From UBA10649 sp963700745 (GTDB taxonomy: Bacteria > Actinomycetota > Actinomycetes > S36-B12): a stretch of DNA of 64,000 nucleotides. The notes beneath the pieces are model-generated. The model saw only the letters and a program-made list of their open reading frames with translations. It made no database searches and was not told the DNA's origin. The translations under genes were made by a program, and so were the position numbers. Below, in pieces: positions 7,639 to 17,773 of this stretch (positions within the stretch are counted from its first letter, which is position 1; the number at the start of each line of letters is the position of its first letter). The DNA is taken from contig CAVOYT010000013.1 of NCBI GenBank assembly GCA_963700745.1, positions 620,001-684,000 of the forward strand, in the 5' to 3' direction.

Positions 7639-8748
7639 CTACGCGGATGACTCGCTGATCGACGCGTACGCGGCCGCGAGCAGGGCGGGGTCGGGGCCTT
7701 CCCACACGACGGGGTTGCCGATCCCCTGGAGCACGACGAACCGCAGCAGGGATCCTCGCGCCTTCTTGTCGACGGCCATGGCCGCCAGCAGCGCGTCCCA
7801 GTGACCGGGGCGTAGGTCGTGGGAAGGCCCAGGGCAGTCAGCACGGTCCGATGCCGGTCGACCTCGCCTTCGGTCAGGCGTCCGCCCAGGGCCGCCAGTT
7901 CCGCCACGAACATCATGCCGACGGCGACGGCCGCCCCGTGCCGCCATCGGTAGCGCTCACGTTGTTCGACCGCGTGCCCGAACGTGTGCCCGTAGTTGAG
8001 CACCTCGCGCCCGATGCTGCCGTCCCCGGCCGTGGTGGCGGAGGTCTCCTGGAAGTCACGGCCGACGACGTCGGCCTTGACCTGCACCGCGCGCCGGATG
8101 AGGTCGGGAAGCAGGTCGCCGACCGTGTCGGTCGACGCCGAACGGATCACGCTCGACGTCGTCCAGGATCGAGGTGTCCCGCACGAAGCCGATCTTGACG
8201 ACCTCGGCCATGCCGGCCAGCAGGTCGTTGCGGGGCAGCGTGTCGAGGGCGTTGATGTCGCACAGAACGCCGCCCGGGCTCCAGAACGACCCCACCAGGT
8301 TCTTGCCGGCGGCGGTGTTGATCCCGGTCTTCCCGCCGACCGCGGCATCCACCATGCCGAGGAGGGTGGTGGGAATCTGCACGACGCGGATCCCCCGCAG
8401 CCAGGTGGCCGCAACGAAGCCGGCGAGGTCGGTGGTGGCACCGCCGCCGAGCCCGACGACCGAGTCGCTCCGCGTGAAGCCGGCCGACCCGAGGACCGAC
8501 CAGCAGAAGGCGGCCACCTCGGCGGTCTTGGCGTCCTCGGCTTCGGGGACCTCGATGAGCGTGACCTCGAAGCCCTCAGCCTGGAGGTCTTCGCGAATGC
8601 CCTCAGCCGAGATCAGCAGGGCGCCGGGGTGGACGATGGCCACCCGACTCGAGCCCATGAGCATCCCGGGCAGGTGGGTCAGCAGCCCTCTGCCGATGAC
8701 GACCTCGTATCGACGCTCGGCCGCAACCGGGATCACGAACTCAGACAC
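7639..8748 (-). CDS. aroB: 3-dehydroquinate synthase (two frameshifts)
   Basis: NAD and metal-dependent cyclase making 3-dehydroquinate from DAHP. N-terminal Rossmann part has VVGLGGGATTDLAGFVAATW and PTTLLGMVDAAVGGKTGIN; the metal-binding part has YGHTFGHAVE. The frame breaks twice: a net extra base between about 8110 and 8160 and a missing C in the run at 7807-7810, after which DALLAAMAVDKKARG and LRFVVLQGIGNP complete the usual C-terminus. Corrected length 369 aa. Overlaps aroK by 8 nt. Confidence 0.88.
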
Positions 8749-9247
8749 TCTTCATCACCTGCAGGACCTCCGCGACGACCTCGCGCTGACTGTGGCCGGT
8801 GGTGTCCACCACGTCAGAGGCGACCTCCTCGTAGAGCGGGTTGCGCTGATCGAGGAGCGTCGACAGCGTGCCCCGGACGTTGCCGAGCAGGAGCGGCCGC
8901 GCGGTGTTCATTCCTACGCGCTTGGCGGCATCGGCCACCGAGACCTTCAGCCACACCACCCGGTGCCCGGCGAGCCGAGCGCGGGTGTCTGGACTCAGGA
9001 TCGCGCCGCCACCGAGTGAGACGACGCCGGTGCTCTCGTCCAGGGCCGTCGCCACGGCGATCGCCTCCAGGCGGCGGAACTCCTCCTCACCTGCCGTGAC
9101 GAAGATGTCGGGCACGCTCATCCCGGCGGCCGACTCGACGAGGGCGTCTGAGTCGGTGAACGGGACGCCAAGGGCCTCGGCCACTCGCCGGCCCACCGTG
9201 GACTTGCCGGCCCCGGGAGAGCCGATCAGCACCAGCACGGGGGCCAT
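8741..9247 (-). CDS. aroK: Shikimate kinase
   Basis: ATP-dependent 3-phosphorylation of shikimate (168 aa). P-loop IGSPGAGKSTVG, shikimate-binding FTDSD, FRRLE and SLGGGAI, and the lid Arg in NTARPLLLG are all in place. Starts at the aroC stop and overlaps aroB, so it belongs to the aroE-C-K-B-Q operon. Confidence 0.96.
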   Translation of the reverse strand: MAPVLVLIGSPGAGKSTVGRRVAEALGVPFTDSDALVESAAGMSVPDIFVTAGEEEFRRLEAIAVATALDESTGVVSLGGGAILSPDTRARLAGHRVVWLKVSVADAAKRVGMNTARPLLLGNVRGTLSTLLDQRNPLYEEVASDVVDTTGHSQREVVAEVLQVMKSV

Positions 9248-10428
9248 CAGCGCACGGTCAGGTTGTCGAGGTAGCCCTGCAGGTTGCGACGGACCTCAGT
9301 GAGGCTGTCGCCGCCGAACTTCTCGAGGAAGGCGTCGGCCAGGACGAGCAGCACCATCGCCTCAGCCACGATGCCGGCAGCCGGAACCGCACAGACATCC
9401 GATCGCTGGTTGATCGCCGGGGCTGCCTCCCCCGTAGCCACGTCGACGGTGCGCAACGCCTTGGGGATCGTGGAGATCGGCTTCATCGCGGCACGGACCC
9501 GCAGGACCTCGCCGGTGGACATTCCGCCCTCGGTGCCGCCGGACTTGCCCGAGGTGCGGCTCAGTCCGGCCTCCCCGGCCACGATCTCGTCCTGAGCCTG
9601 CGATCCCCGTACCGCGGCCAGTCCGAATCCGTCGCCGACCTCGACCCCCTTGATGGCCTGGATGCCCATGAGGGCCGCGGCCAGCCGGGCGTCCAGCCGA
9701 CGGTCCCAGTGCACGTGGCTGCCCAGACCGGGCGGCAGGCCATAGGCCAGGACCTCGACGACGCCGCCGAGGGTGTCGCCGTCCCGGTGGGCTTCGACGA
9801 TCTCAGCCTCCATCGCCGCCGCGGCACTGCGATCGAGGCAGCGGACCGGGTCATCGTCGATGGCCCCCCGATCGGCGGGTACGGGGACGGCGGCATCCGA
9901 CGGCACTGCGGCCGCGCCGATGCGCACGACGTGACTGAGGACCTCAACCCCGCACAGTTCGCGAAGGAAGGACCGCGCCACGGCCGCCAGCGCCACCCGG
10001 GCCGCCGTCTCCCGGGCGCTGGCGCGCTCCAGGATCGGCCGCGCGTCCGTGAAGCCGTACTTCTGCATTCCCACGAGATCGGCGTGGCCCGGTCGCGGGC
10101 GAGTGAGCGGGGCATTGCGGGCCAGCGTGGAGATGACGTCCTCGTCGACCGGATCGGGCGACATCACCTGCTCCCACTTCGCCCATTCAGCGTTGCCGAC
10201 CTCGATCGCTACCGGGCCTCCGAGCGTGGCCCCGTGCCGGACGCCGCCGATGAGCCGCACCTCGTCCCGCTCGAACTTCATCCGCGCGCCGCGCCCAGCG
10301 CCGAGACGACGCCGAGCGAGGTCGTCAGCGATGGCCGCGGAGGTGACGGGGATGCCAGCGGGAAGGCCCTCGGCAATCGTCACCAGGGCCGGACCATGCG
10401 ACTCTCCAGCCGTCAACCAGCGCACCAT
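9247..10428 (-). CDS. aroC: Chorismate synthase
   Basis: FMNH2-dependent elimination of phosphate from EPSP giving chorismate (393 aa). Signatures: MVRWLTAGESHGPAL, RRLGAGRGARMKFE, RPGHADLVGMQKY, RASARETAARVA, SGKSGGTEGGMSTG and the C-terminal VPAAGIVAEAMV. Full length with no break. Follows aroE by about 40 nt and supplies the chorismate used by pabB elsewhere in this window. Confidence 0.97.
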   Translation of the reverse strand: MVRWLTAGESHGPALVTIAEGLPAGIPVTSAAIADDLARRRLGAGRGARMKFERDEVRLIGGVRHGATLGGPVAIEVGNAEWAKWEQVMSPDPVDEDVISTLARNAPLTRPRPGHADLVGMQKYGFTDARPILERASARETAARVALAAVARSFLRELCGVEVLSHVVRIGAAAVPSDAAVPVPADRGAIDDDPVRCLDRSAAAAMEAEIVEAHRDGDTLGGVVEVLAYGLPPGLGSHVHWDRRLDARLAAALMGIQAIKGVEVGDGFGLAAVRGSQAQDEIVAGEAGLSRTSGKSGGTEGGMSTGEVLRVRAAMKPISTIPKALRTVDVATGEAAPAINQRSDVCAVPAAGIVAEAMVLLVLADAFLEKFGGDSLTEVRRNLQGYLDNLTVR

Positions 10429-10470
10429 GACCCGAATCCTTGCAGAGCCCGCATCAACCCGACGCGCCGG

Positions 10471-11292
10471 TCAGTCCGGCAGGGCGGACCGCATGTGGTC
10501 CACGGGCGGCGTGAGTCCGGTCATGAGCCGCACCTGCTCCACGGCCTGCCACAGGAGCATGTCTCGTCCGCTCGCGACCCGGTCGCCCACCCAGGCGGCG
10601 GCAAGGGGGGTGGGCCAGGGGTGGTAGCTCGCGTCCAGCAGGACGCCGGCGCCACGTTCGGCCAGGAACGCCCATCGCTCGCCCGCATCGCCGGGCAGGG
10701 TGCTGATGACGATGTCCGCGCCGATCAGGTCCGGGTCCGGCTCGAGGCCGCTCGTGCTGGCCGACATCCCCTGCGCCCTCGCGAGGTCGGCAACGCCCTC
10801 GGCGGGCTCGCGACGTCTCGCGCACACGGTCACGGCGGTTACCCCCAGGTCGGCCAGGGCGGCAACCGCGCTGCGCGCAGTGGCACCGGCCCCGAGGATC
10901 GTCGCCGTCCGTGCGTCGCGCCCCAGTCCGGCCCGCGTCAGGGCCTCGGCGATGCCGACGATGTCCGTGTTCGTTCCACGCCAGCCGCCCGCCATCGGGA
11001 GGAGGGTGTTGACCGATCCGACGGCCAGCGCCACCGGGTCCACCTGCGCCAGCAGCGGGATGACGGCCTGCTTCAGCGGCATCGTGAGTGACAGACCCGC
11101 CCACCGGTCGTCCAGCCCGTCGAGGAAGCCGGCCAGACCCTCGGCGTCGACGTCGATGGCGTCGTAGGTCCAGTCGAGGCCGAGCGCGTCGTAGGCAGCG
11201 CGATGCAGCGCTGGCGACAGCGAGTGCTCGATGGGCGAGCCGAGGACTGCTGCCCGCATCACGGCGGTCCGCCCGACCGCAGTGTCAGCCAC
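10471..11292 (-). CDS. aroE: Shikimate dehydrogenase
   Basis: NADP-dependent reduction of 3-dehydroshikimate. Substrate site AAVLGSPIEHSLSPALH and SLTMPLK (catalytic Lys), SVNTLL, NTDIVG and the nucleotide loop ILGAGATARSAVAAL are visible; 273 aa. GTG 11292 is chosen since TAGGA lies just upstream and sits 8 nt after the corrected mltG stop; ATG 11259 (MRAAVLGSP) is the alternative. Confidence 0.93.
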   Translation of the reverse strand: MADTAVGRTAVMRAAVLGSPIEHSLSPALHRAAYDALGLDWTYDAIDVDAEGLAGFLDGLDDRWAGLSLTMPLKQAVIPLLAQVDPVALAVGSVNTLLPMAGGWRGTNTDIVGIAEALTRAGLGRDARTATILGAGATARSAVAALADLGVTAVTVCARRREPAEGVADLARAQGMSASTSGLEPDPDLIGADIVISTLPGDAGERWAFLAERGAGVLLDASYHPWPTPLAAAWVGDRVASGRDMLLWQAVEQVRLMTGLTPPVDHMRSALPD

Positions 11293-11299
11293 GGTGGTC

Positions 11300-12398
11300 C
11301 TACTGCTGCTCTGCCTGCGCGAGGTTGGCCTGGAACTCGCGCCTTGAGCTCGAGGAACTTCTCGTACGTCTTCGCGAACTTCGTCTCGCCCGTCTCTGGG
11401 TCTACCGACACGAAGTAGAGCCACTTGCCCTTGGCCGGCGACAGAGCCGCCTCAAGAGCGGCCTCCCCCGGCGAGTTGATCGGCCGTGGCGGCAGGCCAC
11501 GCCGCAGGTAGGTGTTGTAGGGAGACGTCGTCTTCAGCTGCTCCTCGTTGAGCTGGATGTCGTTCACGCCCAGCGCATACGAGACCGTGGAGTCCAACTG
11601 CAGGGGCATGTCCTTGGCGAGGCGGTTGTAGATGACACGGGCCGCCTTGTCGAAGTCCGGAGGCGCCACCTCGGCCTGAAGCAGGGAGGCGACGATCAGC
11701 ACCTGGTACGGATTGAGGCCGACCTCCTGGGCCCGCTCCTCCAGTCCGACGTCGGCGCTGGCCTGGTTGAAGCGCTTGACGAGCTGGCGCAGCAACGTGC
11801 GGGCGGTCTCGTCGCCGGTCAGGTCGTAGCTCGCGGGGAACATGAATCCCTCGGGCCGGTCCTTCGCCCACTCCGGCAGGTTCAGCTGCTGCGGATTCCC
11901 GAGCACCTTCTGGAAGTCCGCCTTGGGCAGGTCGGTGGTCTCCGCGGAGATCGAGACCGTCTGGTCGAGTCGGAGCCCTTCGGGCAGCACGAGGCGACTG
12001 TCGGCACGTGATTCGGGGTCGAGCATGAGCTCGAGGGCGGCGATCGAGCTCATCTGGCGCTTCAGCGTGTAGCGGCCGGGCCCGATCGTCCCCGCGCGCT
12101 CGTCCACGGCGGCAGCGTTCACGAAGGAGTCCGACGACAGCACGACGCCCGCCTCCTCGAGCTTCCCGCCGATCTCAGTCAGCGTGTCTCCCCGGGCGAC
12201 GACGACGGTGACCTCCCCGCTGCCACCGCCCGCGTAGTCGGTGCTCTCGTCCGGCCCCCGGAGCAACTGGACCGAGAAGACGATCATGCCGACGGCCAGG
12301 CCGATGGAGATGAGCGCCGCGATCCGCCGGCCCCAGGTGCTGCGATGACGGGACGGGGGCAGGGGTTCGGAGGACATGAAGGGCTCAAGCTGGCTCAT
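11300..12398 (-). CDS. mltG: Endolytic murein transglycosylase MltG (frameshift at 3' end)
   Basis: Membrane-anchored lytic transglycosylase that cuts nascent peptidoglycan. Cytoplasmic N-terminus, one membrane segment (residues about 27-47), a LysM-like domain and the YceG catalytic domain with Glu in LLQAEVAPPDFDKAARVIYNRL and DSTVSYALG. An extra C near 11340 takes the frame into aroE; removing it yields KAEFQANLAQAEQQ and a stop at 11300 (365 aa). Start overlaps ruvX stop by 4 nt. Confidence 0.9.
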
Positions 12399-12886
12399 CG
12401 TGCCTCCTCCTCTGAGTCAAGGGTCGCATCCTGCGACCGGGACGCAACACGCTCGCCTGGCGCCAACCCCGACCGCTGCTCCTGCTCCAGGACCGACTGA
12501 AGCACGATGACAGCAGATGCGCTGTCGATCACGGACCGCGACTGGCGTGTCGAGCGGCCACCGGCGTGCAGGGCCTTCTGCGCCTGCACGGTCGAGAGCC
12601 GCTCGTCGATCAGACGAATCGGGACGGCAGTTCGTTCCGCTAGCTCACGCGCCCAGTCCCGCGCCGTGTCCGCGGCGACGCCTTCCGCACCGCTGAGGTG
12701 CAGGGGAAGCCCCACGTAGACGTCGACCGCCTCCCACTCGTCGATGGCCGCCACCACCGCCGAGATGGCATCGGCACCGGCCCTGACCGCCTCCAGCGGC
12801 ACCGCCATCATCCCGGAGGCATCGCTGCGGGCCAGGCCGATCCGCACGCTCCCGACGTCGCACGCCAGCCGGACTCCCGGACGCAC
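12395..12886 (-). CDS. ruvX: Holliday junction resolvase-like RuvX/YqgF
   Basis: RNase H-fold putative resolvase, also linked to 16S rRNA 5'-end maturation in the family. CDVGSVRIGLARSD carries the first acidic residue (the more common DxGxxRIG), VGLPLHLSG the GLP motif, IDERLST the Glu and DSASAVIVLQ the last Asp. 163 aa with a Ser/Glu-rich tail. Lies 4 nt downstream of alaS and overlaps mltG. Confidence 0.93.
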   Translation of the reverse strand: MRPGVRLACDVGSVRIGLARSDASGMMAVPLEAVRAGADAISAVVAAIDEWEAVDVYVGLPLHLSGAEGVAADTARDWARELAERTAVPIRLIDERLSTVQAQKALHAGGRSTRQSRSVIDSASAVIVLQSVLEQEQRSGLAPGERVASRSQDATLDSEEEAR

Positions 12887-12890
12887 CGGG

Positions 12891-15566
12891 CTACTGCCCC
12901 GTCCGCTCGCGGATCATCGCCTCGACCGCCGCGAGGGCCGCGTCGATGCCATCCGGATTCGTGCCGCCGCCCTGCGCCATCTCGTCCTTGCCACCACCGC
13001 GACCGTCGATGCTCGGCAGCGCCGCCTGGAGAGCGACGTTGGCGGTGATGCCGAGCGCGATCGCCTGGGGCGAGGCCCCCGCGATGACCGAGACCTTGCC
13101 ATCGGCCACGGCCACTCCGAGGACGACGATCGGGAGCTGCGGATGGCCTCTCCCCTTGATCTTCGCGAGCATCTCCCGCAGGTCGTTGCCCGTGGTGCCC
13201 TCGGGCGCCACGAAGTCCCAGAGTCGAACCGGACCGATGTCCCGACCCTCGCCGATGATGCCGTCGATGCTGGCGGTCAACTGGGCGCTACGGACCTTGG
13301 CCAGGTCCTTCTCCGCGTCCTTCAGCGAGGCGATGGTCTTCTCGACCCGCTCGACGATCTCGTCGGCCGGTGCCTTGACCAGCTCGGACAGCCGCGTGAC
13401 GAGGAGGTGCTCCTTGGCCAGGAACTGGTAGGCGTCTGCGCCCACCAGGGCCTCGACGCGCCGCACTCCCGCACCGATCGAGCCCTCGGACAGGAAGGTG
13501 ACGACGCCGAGCTGCCCGGAGCGCTGGGCGTGCGTGCCCCCGCACAGTTCGTGGGCCCAGTCCCCGACCGACACGACGCGCACCCGGTCGCCGTACTTCT
13601 CCCCGAACAGCGCCATGGCGCCCATCGCGCGTGCCTCGTCCTGGGTCATGGTCTGAGCGGACACCCTCAGGTCGTCGATCAGCACTTCGTTCACGTGCTG
13701 CTCGACCTCGCGCAGGACCTCCGGCGGGACGGCAGTGGGATTCGGGAAGTCGAATCTCAGGCGACCGGGGGCGTTCTCCGAGCCCATCTGCGTGGCGGTG
13801 TCCCCCAGTCGCTCCCGGAAGGCTCGGTGGATCATGTGCGTGGCCGTGTGCGCGCGCGAGATCGCCCGTCGGCGCGCGGCATCGACCACGCTGGTCACCG
13901 TGGCACCACTGACCAGCTCGCCGTCGACGACCTCGCCGCGGTGGATGAAGAGGCCGGGAACCGGGGTCTGCACGTCGTAGATCTCGACGACCGCCCCATC
14001 GGGGCTCACCAGGCGACCATGGTCGCCCAGCTGACCGCCTGCCTCGGCGTAGAAGGGCGTGCGGTCGAGCACGACCTCGACATGCGTCCCCGCACGCGCG
14101 GCCGGCACGGTGTCGCCGTCCATCACGATGCCGATAACGCGCGACTCGCTGACCGACTCGTCGTAGCCGGTGAAGGACGTCGTCCCACCCGCTTGGAGGA
14201 TGTCGCGGTAGGCCGTGGTCGCCGTGACACCACTCTTGCGTGCCTGCGAATCGGCCTTGGCGCGCTCCCGCTGCTGCTGCATGAGCCGGCGGAAACCCTC
14301 TTCGTCGACGCTCAGCCCCTGCTCGGCGGCCATCTCGAGGGTCAGGTCGATGGGGAAGCCGTAGGTGTCGTGCAGCGCGAACGCCTGGTCACCGGGTAGA
14401 TGCGTGCGACCCGCGGCCCGCACACCCTGCGCCGCCGCGTCGAAGATGGTCGTGCCGGTCTTCAGCGTCTGCAGGAAAGCGGCCTCCTCCCCGACGGCGA
14501 TCTGCCTGATGCGATTGGCTTCGTCATTGAGCTCGGGGTACTGCGGAGCCATCGTGAGGACTGACGCATCGACAAGCTCGCCCATGGCCGGCTCGTGCGC
14601 CCCGAGCAGCCGCATCATGCGGATGGTCCGTCGCATGATCCGACGCAGGACGTAGCCGCGGCCCTCGTTGCCCGGAATCACCCCGTCGCCGATCAGGAAG
14701 ACGCACGTGCGGGCATGGTCTGCGACCACACGCAGCGCGACGTCGTCCCGATCGTCTGCGCCGTATCGTGCGCCGCTGAGCTCGCAGGCTCGATCCAGGA
14801 TGCCCCGGGTCGTGTCGATCTCGTAGAGGTTCTCGACGCCCTGAAGGATCGTCGCCATGCGCTCGAGGCCCATGCCGGTGTCGATGTTCTTCGCCGGGAG
14901 CGGCTGCCGGATGTCGAAGTCCATCTTGGACCGAACCGCAGACAGCTCGTCCTGCATGAACACGAGGTTCCAGACCTCGAGGTAGCGGTCCTCGTCGGCC
15001 TCGGGGCCGCCCTCACGCCCGTGCTCGGGTCCACGGTCGTAGTAGATCTCCGAGCAGGGACCGCCGGGGCCGGGAACACCCATGGACCAGTAGTTGTCCT
15101 TGGCGCTTCGCCGCTGGATGCGATCGAGGGGAAGGCCGACCGTCCGGTGCCAGATGTCCAGGGCCTCGTCGTCGTCGTCGTAGACGGTGGCCCAGAGGCG
15201 CTCCTCGGGGAAGCCGTACCCGCCGTCCGCGACCGGCGTCGTGAGCAGCTCCCAGGCGAGCGGGATCGCACCTTCCTTGAAGTAGTCCCCGAAGGAGAAG
15301 TTGCCGGCCATCTGGAAGAAGGACGCGTGCCTGGTCGTCTTGCCGACCTCTTCGATGTCAAGGGTGCGGACGACCTTCTGCACGCTCGTGGCGCGGGGGT
15401 AGGGGGCCGGTGCCTCTCCGAGGAAGTACGGCTTGAAGGGCACCATCCCCGCGTTGACGAAGAGCAGCGTCGGGTCGTCGAGCAGCAACGACGCCGAGGG
15501 CACGATCTGGTGACCTCGGTCGGCGAAGTACCGCAGGAATCGACTGCGGATCTCGGCGGAGTCCAC
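12891..15566 (-). CDS. alaS: Alanyl-tRNA synthetase
   Basis: 891-aa class II synthetase. N-terminal aminoacylation core starts MDSAEIRSRFLRYFADRGH with VNAGMVPFKPYFLG and motif 2 area KTTRHASFFQMAGNFSFGDY; the editing domain has the HTATH zinc motif and CGGTH; the C-terminal C-Ala/DHHA1 part has GRGGGKDEMAQGGG. Length and motifs are complete with no break. Gene order ruvX-alaS-small protein-rarA is typical of actinobacteria. Confidence 0.98.
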   Translation of the reverse strand: MDSAEIRSRFLRYFADRGHQIVPSASLLLDDPTLLFVNAGMVPFKPYFLGEAPAPYPRATSVQKVVRTLDIEEVGKTTRHASFFQMAGNFSFGDYFKEGAIPLAWELLTTPVADGGYGFPEERLWATVYDDDDEALDIWHRTVGLPLDRIQRRSAKDNYWSMGVPGPGGPCSEIYYDRGPEHGREGGPEADEDRYLEVWNLVFMQDELSAVRSKMDFDIRQPLPAKNIDTGMGLERMATILQGVENLYEIDTTRGILDRACELSGARYGADDRDDVALRVVADHARTCVFLIGDGVIPGNEGRGYVLRRIMRRTIRMMRLLGAHEPAMGELVDASVLTMAPQYPELNDEANRIRQIAVGEEAAFLQTLKTGTTIFDAAAQGVRAAGRTHLPGDQAFALHDTYGFPIDLTLEMAAEQGLSVDEEGFRRLMQQQRERAKADSQARKSGVTATTAYRDILQAGGTTSFTGYDESVSESRVIGIVMDGDTVPAARAGTHVEVVLDRTPFYAEAGGQLGDHGRLVSPDGAVVEIYDVQTPVPGLFIHRGEVVDGELVSGATVTSVVDAARRRAISRAHTATHMIHRAFRERLGDTATQMGSENAPGRLRFDFPNPTAVPPEVLREVEQHVNEVLIDDLRVSAQTMTQDEARAMGAMALFGEKYGDRVRVVSVGDWAHELCGGTHAQRSGQLGVVTFLSEGSIGAGVRRVEALVGADAYQFLAKEHLLVTRLSELVKAPADEIVERVEKTIASLKDAEKDLAKVRSAQLTASIDGIIGEGRDIGPVRLWDFVAPEGTTGNDLREMLAKIKGRGHPQLPIVVLGVAVADGKVSVIAGASPQAIALGITANVALQAALPSIDGRGGGKDEMAQGGGTNPDGIDAALAAVEAMIRERTGQ

Positions 15567-15568
15567 GA

Positions 15569-15841
15569 CTACTCTCCTTGCTTGGACTGACGAAGGACTC
15601 GGGCAGCGGCCGAACCGGGAGGCGGTGCTGCCCCGGCGGCTCCTTGGCGCGTGTCGACGGCGGAGGCGGCCCCCGAGGCGAGGACCCGCGCGGCCCCCAG
15701 AGCGCTCGCGGCCGAGAGCCCGATCTGCTGGGCACTCACGACCAGGCCCTTCTCGCGGGCATCGACCAGCGCCTGCTGGGCACGCCGGTAGACAACGATC
15801 CCTCCGGCCGCGCCCACGGCCACCCAGACGATCCTTCGCAT
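15569..15841 (-). CDS. Small membrane-anchored protein (DUF6167-like)
   Basis: 90-aa protein whose N-terminus MRRIVWVAVGAAGGIVVYRR forms one membrane segment followed by charged residues; the rest is Ala/Gly-rich and amphipathic. Similar small proteins sit just upstream of alaS in actinomycetes and are grouped as DUF6167; assignment is by position and shape only. Start ATG 15841 lies 10 nt after rarA; stop is 2 nt before alaS. Confidence 0.7.
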   Translation of the reverse strand: MRRIVWVAVGAAGGIVVYRRAQQALVDAREKGLVVSAQQIGLSAASALGAARVLASGAASAVDTRQGAAGAAPPPGSAAARVLRQSKQGE

Positions 15842-15851
15842 GGGGCCAACC

Positions 15852-17189
15852 CTAACGGTCGTCGTCGCGACGCAGATCCTGCAGGCGCGCCGCGATGTCG
15901 GCCCATGCGCCCTCGGCCCCGTGCCGGCTGGGCCGGTAGTACGTGCGTCCGACGAGTTCATCGGGCAGGTACTGCTGCGCCGCCACCCCCTCGGGCACGT
16001 CGTGTGGGTACACGTAGCCCTGTCCGTGCCCGAGCGCGGACGCGCCCGGGTAGTGGCCGTCCCGCAGGTGGGCAGGCACGCGGCCGATGCCACCGGCTCG
16101 AACGTCGGCCATCGCCTCTCCGAGTCCCACGATCACCGCATTCGACTTCGGAGCCAGGGCGGCATGGAGGGTTGCGTGGGCAAGGATGATGCCCGCCTCG
16201 GGCATGCCGACGATGGCAACGGCCTGCGCGGCCGCGACCGCGGTCTGCAGCACGTTCGGCTCCGCCATTCCGATGTCCTCGCTGGCCAGGATCATCAGTC
16301 GGCGGGCGACGAACCGTGGGTCCTCCCCGGCCTCCAGCATCCGAGCGAGGTAGTGCAGCGCCGCATCGGGATCGCTTCCCCGGATGCTCTTGATGAAGGC
16401 GCTGATGACGTCGTAGTGCTGGTCGCCATCCTTGTCGTAGATGATGGCGGCCTGCTGGACCGCGCGCTCAGCGTCGGCCACGGTGACCGTCAGCAACCCG
16501 TCCTCGCCGGGCACGGCTGAAGCCGCCGCGGCATCGAGACCGGTCAGCGCCCGTCGGGCGTCCCCATTCGCGGTCCGCACGAGGTGCGCCACCGCGTCCT
16601 CTTCCACGACGACCGACCCCGCGAGGCCGCGGGAGTCCGCGATCGCCCTGCGGAGCAGCTCCTCGACGTGCGCGTCCGTCAGCGGTGACAGACGCACCAT
16701 GACGCTTCGCGACATGAGCGGTGCGATGACCGAGAAGCTCGGGTTCTCGGTGGTGGCGGCGATCAGGGTGACCCACCCGTTCTCGACAGCCGGGAGCAGT
16801 GCGTCCTGCTGGCTCTTGCTGAAGCGGTGGACCTCGTCGATGAACAGGACGGTCCCGCGACCGTGCATAGCGAGGCTGTCGCGCGCCCGGTCGATGACCG
16901 CCCGCACGTCCTTGACGCCGGCAGTGACGGCCGACAGCTCGACGAAAGCGCGGCCGCTTCCCGCCGACATGATCTGAGCCAGCGTGGTCTTCCCGGTGCC
17001 GGGCGGCCCCCACAGGATCACGGAGACGACCGTGGACTCGGCAGATGCCGTCAGAAGCGTCCGCAGCGGGGAGCCGGGCGCTAGGGCGAGGTCCTGCCCC
17101 ACCACTTCATCGAGGCTGCGCGGTCGCATGCGCACGGCGAGCGGAGCAGACGAGCGGGAGCTCGCGAGTCCGTCGTCGAACAGAGTCAT
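15852..17189 (-). CDS. rarA: Replication-associated recombination protein A (AAA+ ATPase)
   Basis: RarA/MgsA family ATPase acting at stalled replication forks (445 aa). Starts with RPRSLDEVVGQDLALAPGSP, Walker A LWGPPGTGKTTLAQ, Walker B VLFIDEVHRFSKSQQD, sensor 1 ATTENPSFSV, and the tetramerisation C-domain KSIRGSDPDAALHYLARML and EDIGMAEP. ATG overlaps the corrected stop of the upstream HAD gene by 4 nt. Confidence 0.96.
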   Translation of the reverse strand: MTLFDDGLASSRSSAPLAVRMRPRSLDEVVGQDLALAPGSPLRTLLTASAESTVVSVILWGPPGTGKTTLAQIMSAGSGRAFVELSAVTAGVKDVRAVIDRARDSLAMHGRGTVLFIDEVHRFSKSQQDALLPAVENGWVTLIAATTENPSFSVIAPLMSRSVMVRLSPLTDAHVEELLRRAIADSRGLAGSVVVEEDAVAHLVRTANGDARRALTGLDAAAASAVPGEDGLLTVTVADAERAVQQAAIIYDKDGDQHYDVISAFIKSIRGSDPDAALHYLARMLEAGEDPRFVARRLMILASEDIGMAEPNVLQTAVAAAQAVAIVGMPEAGIILAHATLHAALAPKSNAVIVGLGEAMADVRAGGIGRVPAHLRDGHYPGASALGHGQGYVYPHDVPEGVAAQQYLPDELVGRTYYRPSRHGAEGAWADIAARLQDLRRDDDR

Positions 17190-17770
17190 GGCTGCACCCT
17201 AGGACCGAGCAGTTCCTCCACGCTCGGATCGTCATTGCAGTGTCCGTGTGGTGGAAGGCGTGCATTCCCGCTGCGCGCGCTCCGGCCACGTTCTCGACGA
17301 GGTTGTCGATGAAGACGACCTCGTCGGGCGAGCAGTCGAGGAGGTCACAGGCGAGTGCGTAGATGCGGGGATCGGGCTTGGCCAGGCCGACCTCATGGGA
17401 GTACACGATCGGGTCGAACACCCGCGAGAAGCCGTAGCGCGCCTCTTCCTCGCGTCGCGCCCCGTCCGCCGAGTTGCTCAGGATGGCCACCCGGAAGTGG
17501 GACCGGAGGCTGGCCGCCCACGTGAACATCGCTTCGTCGAGGGTCTCCGCAGTACCAGTCCCACAGGTCCGACATGTACTGCTCGACGGCGCGGTCGGGC
17601 AGGCCCACCTGCGTGCGCAGGGCCGTCCTGATCCACTCCTCCGATCGGACTCCGATGGTCAGGAGGTCCTCAGGGTCCCGTCCCGCGAAAGCCTCAAGGA
17701 GGTGCGACGGCATCGCGGTCTCCGTCTCAAGGACCCCGCCGACGTCGAACAGGACGGCCCTGATCGTCAC
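17186..17770 (-). CDS. HAD-superfamily hydrolase (two frameshifts)
   Basis: Haloacid dehalogenase-like phosphatase, substrate unknown. Motif I VLFDVGGVLE, motif II VAILSNSADG, motif III Lys in GLAKPDPRIY and motif IV VFIDNLVENVAGA are present, with the helical cap between I and II. One extra G near 17553 and one missing A near 17230 break the frame; repairing both yields a 194-aa protein ending EELLGPRVQP whose TGA overlaps the rarA ATG. That fit supports a functional gene with consensus errors. Confidence 0.82.
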
Positions 17771-17773
17771 GCG

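Noticed and set aside
7014..8441. 475-aa open frame joining AroB C-terminal, AroQ and PepP N-terminal segments
   Set aside because: The pieces are standard separate enzymes; the fusion arises only from one-base shifts, and correction restores ordinary stops and starts.
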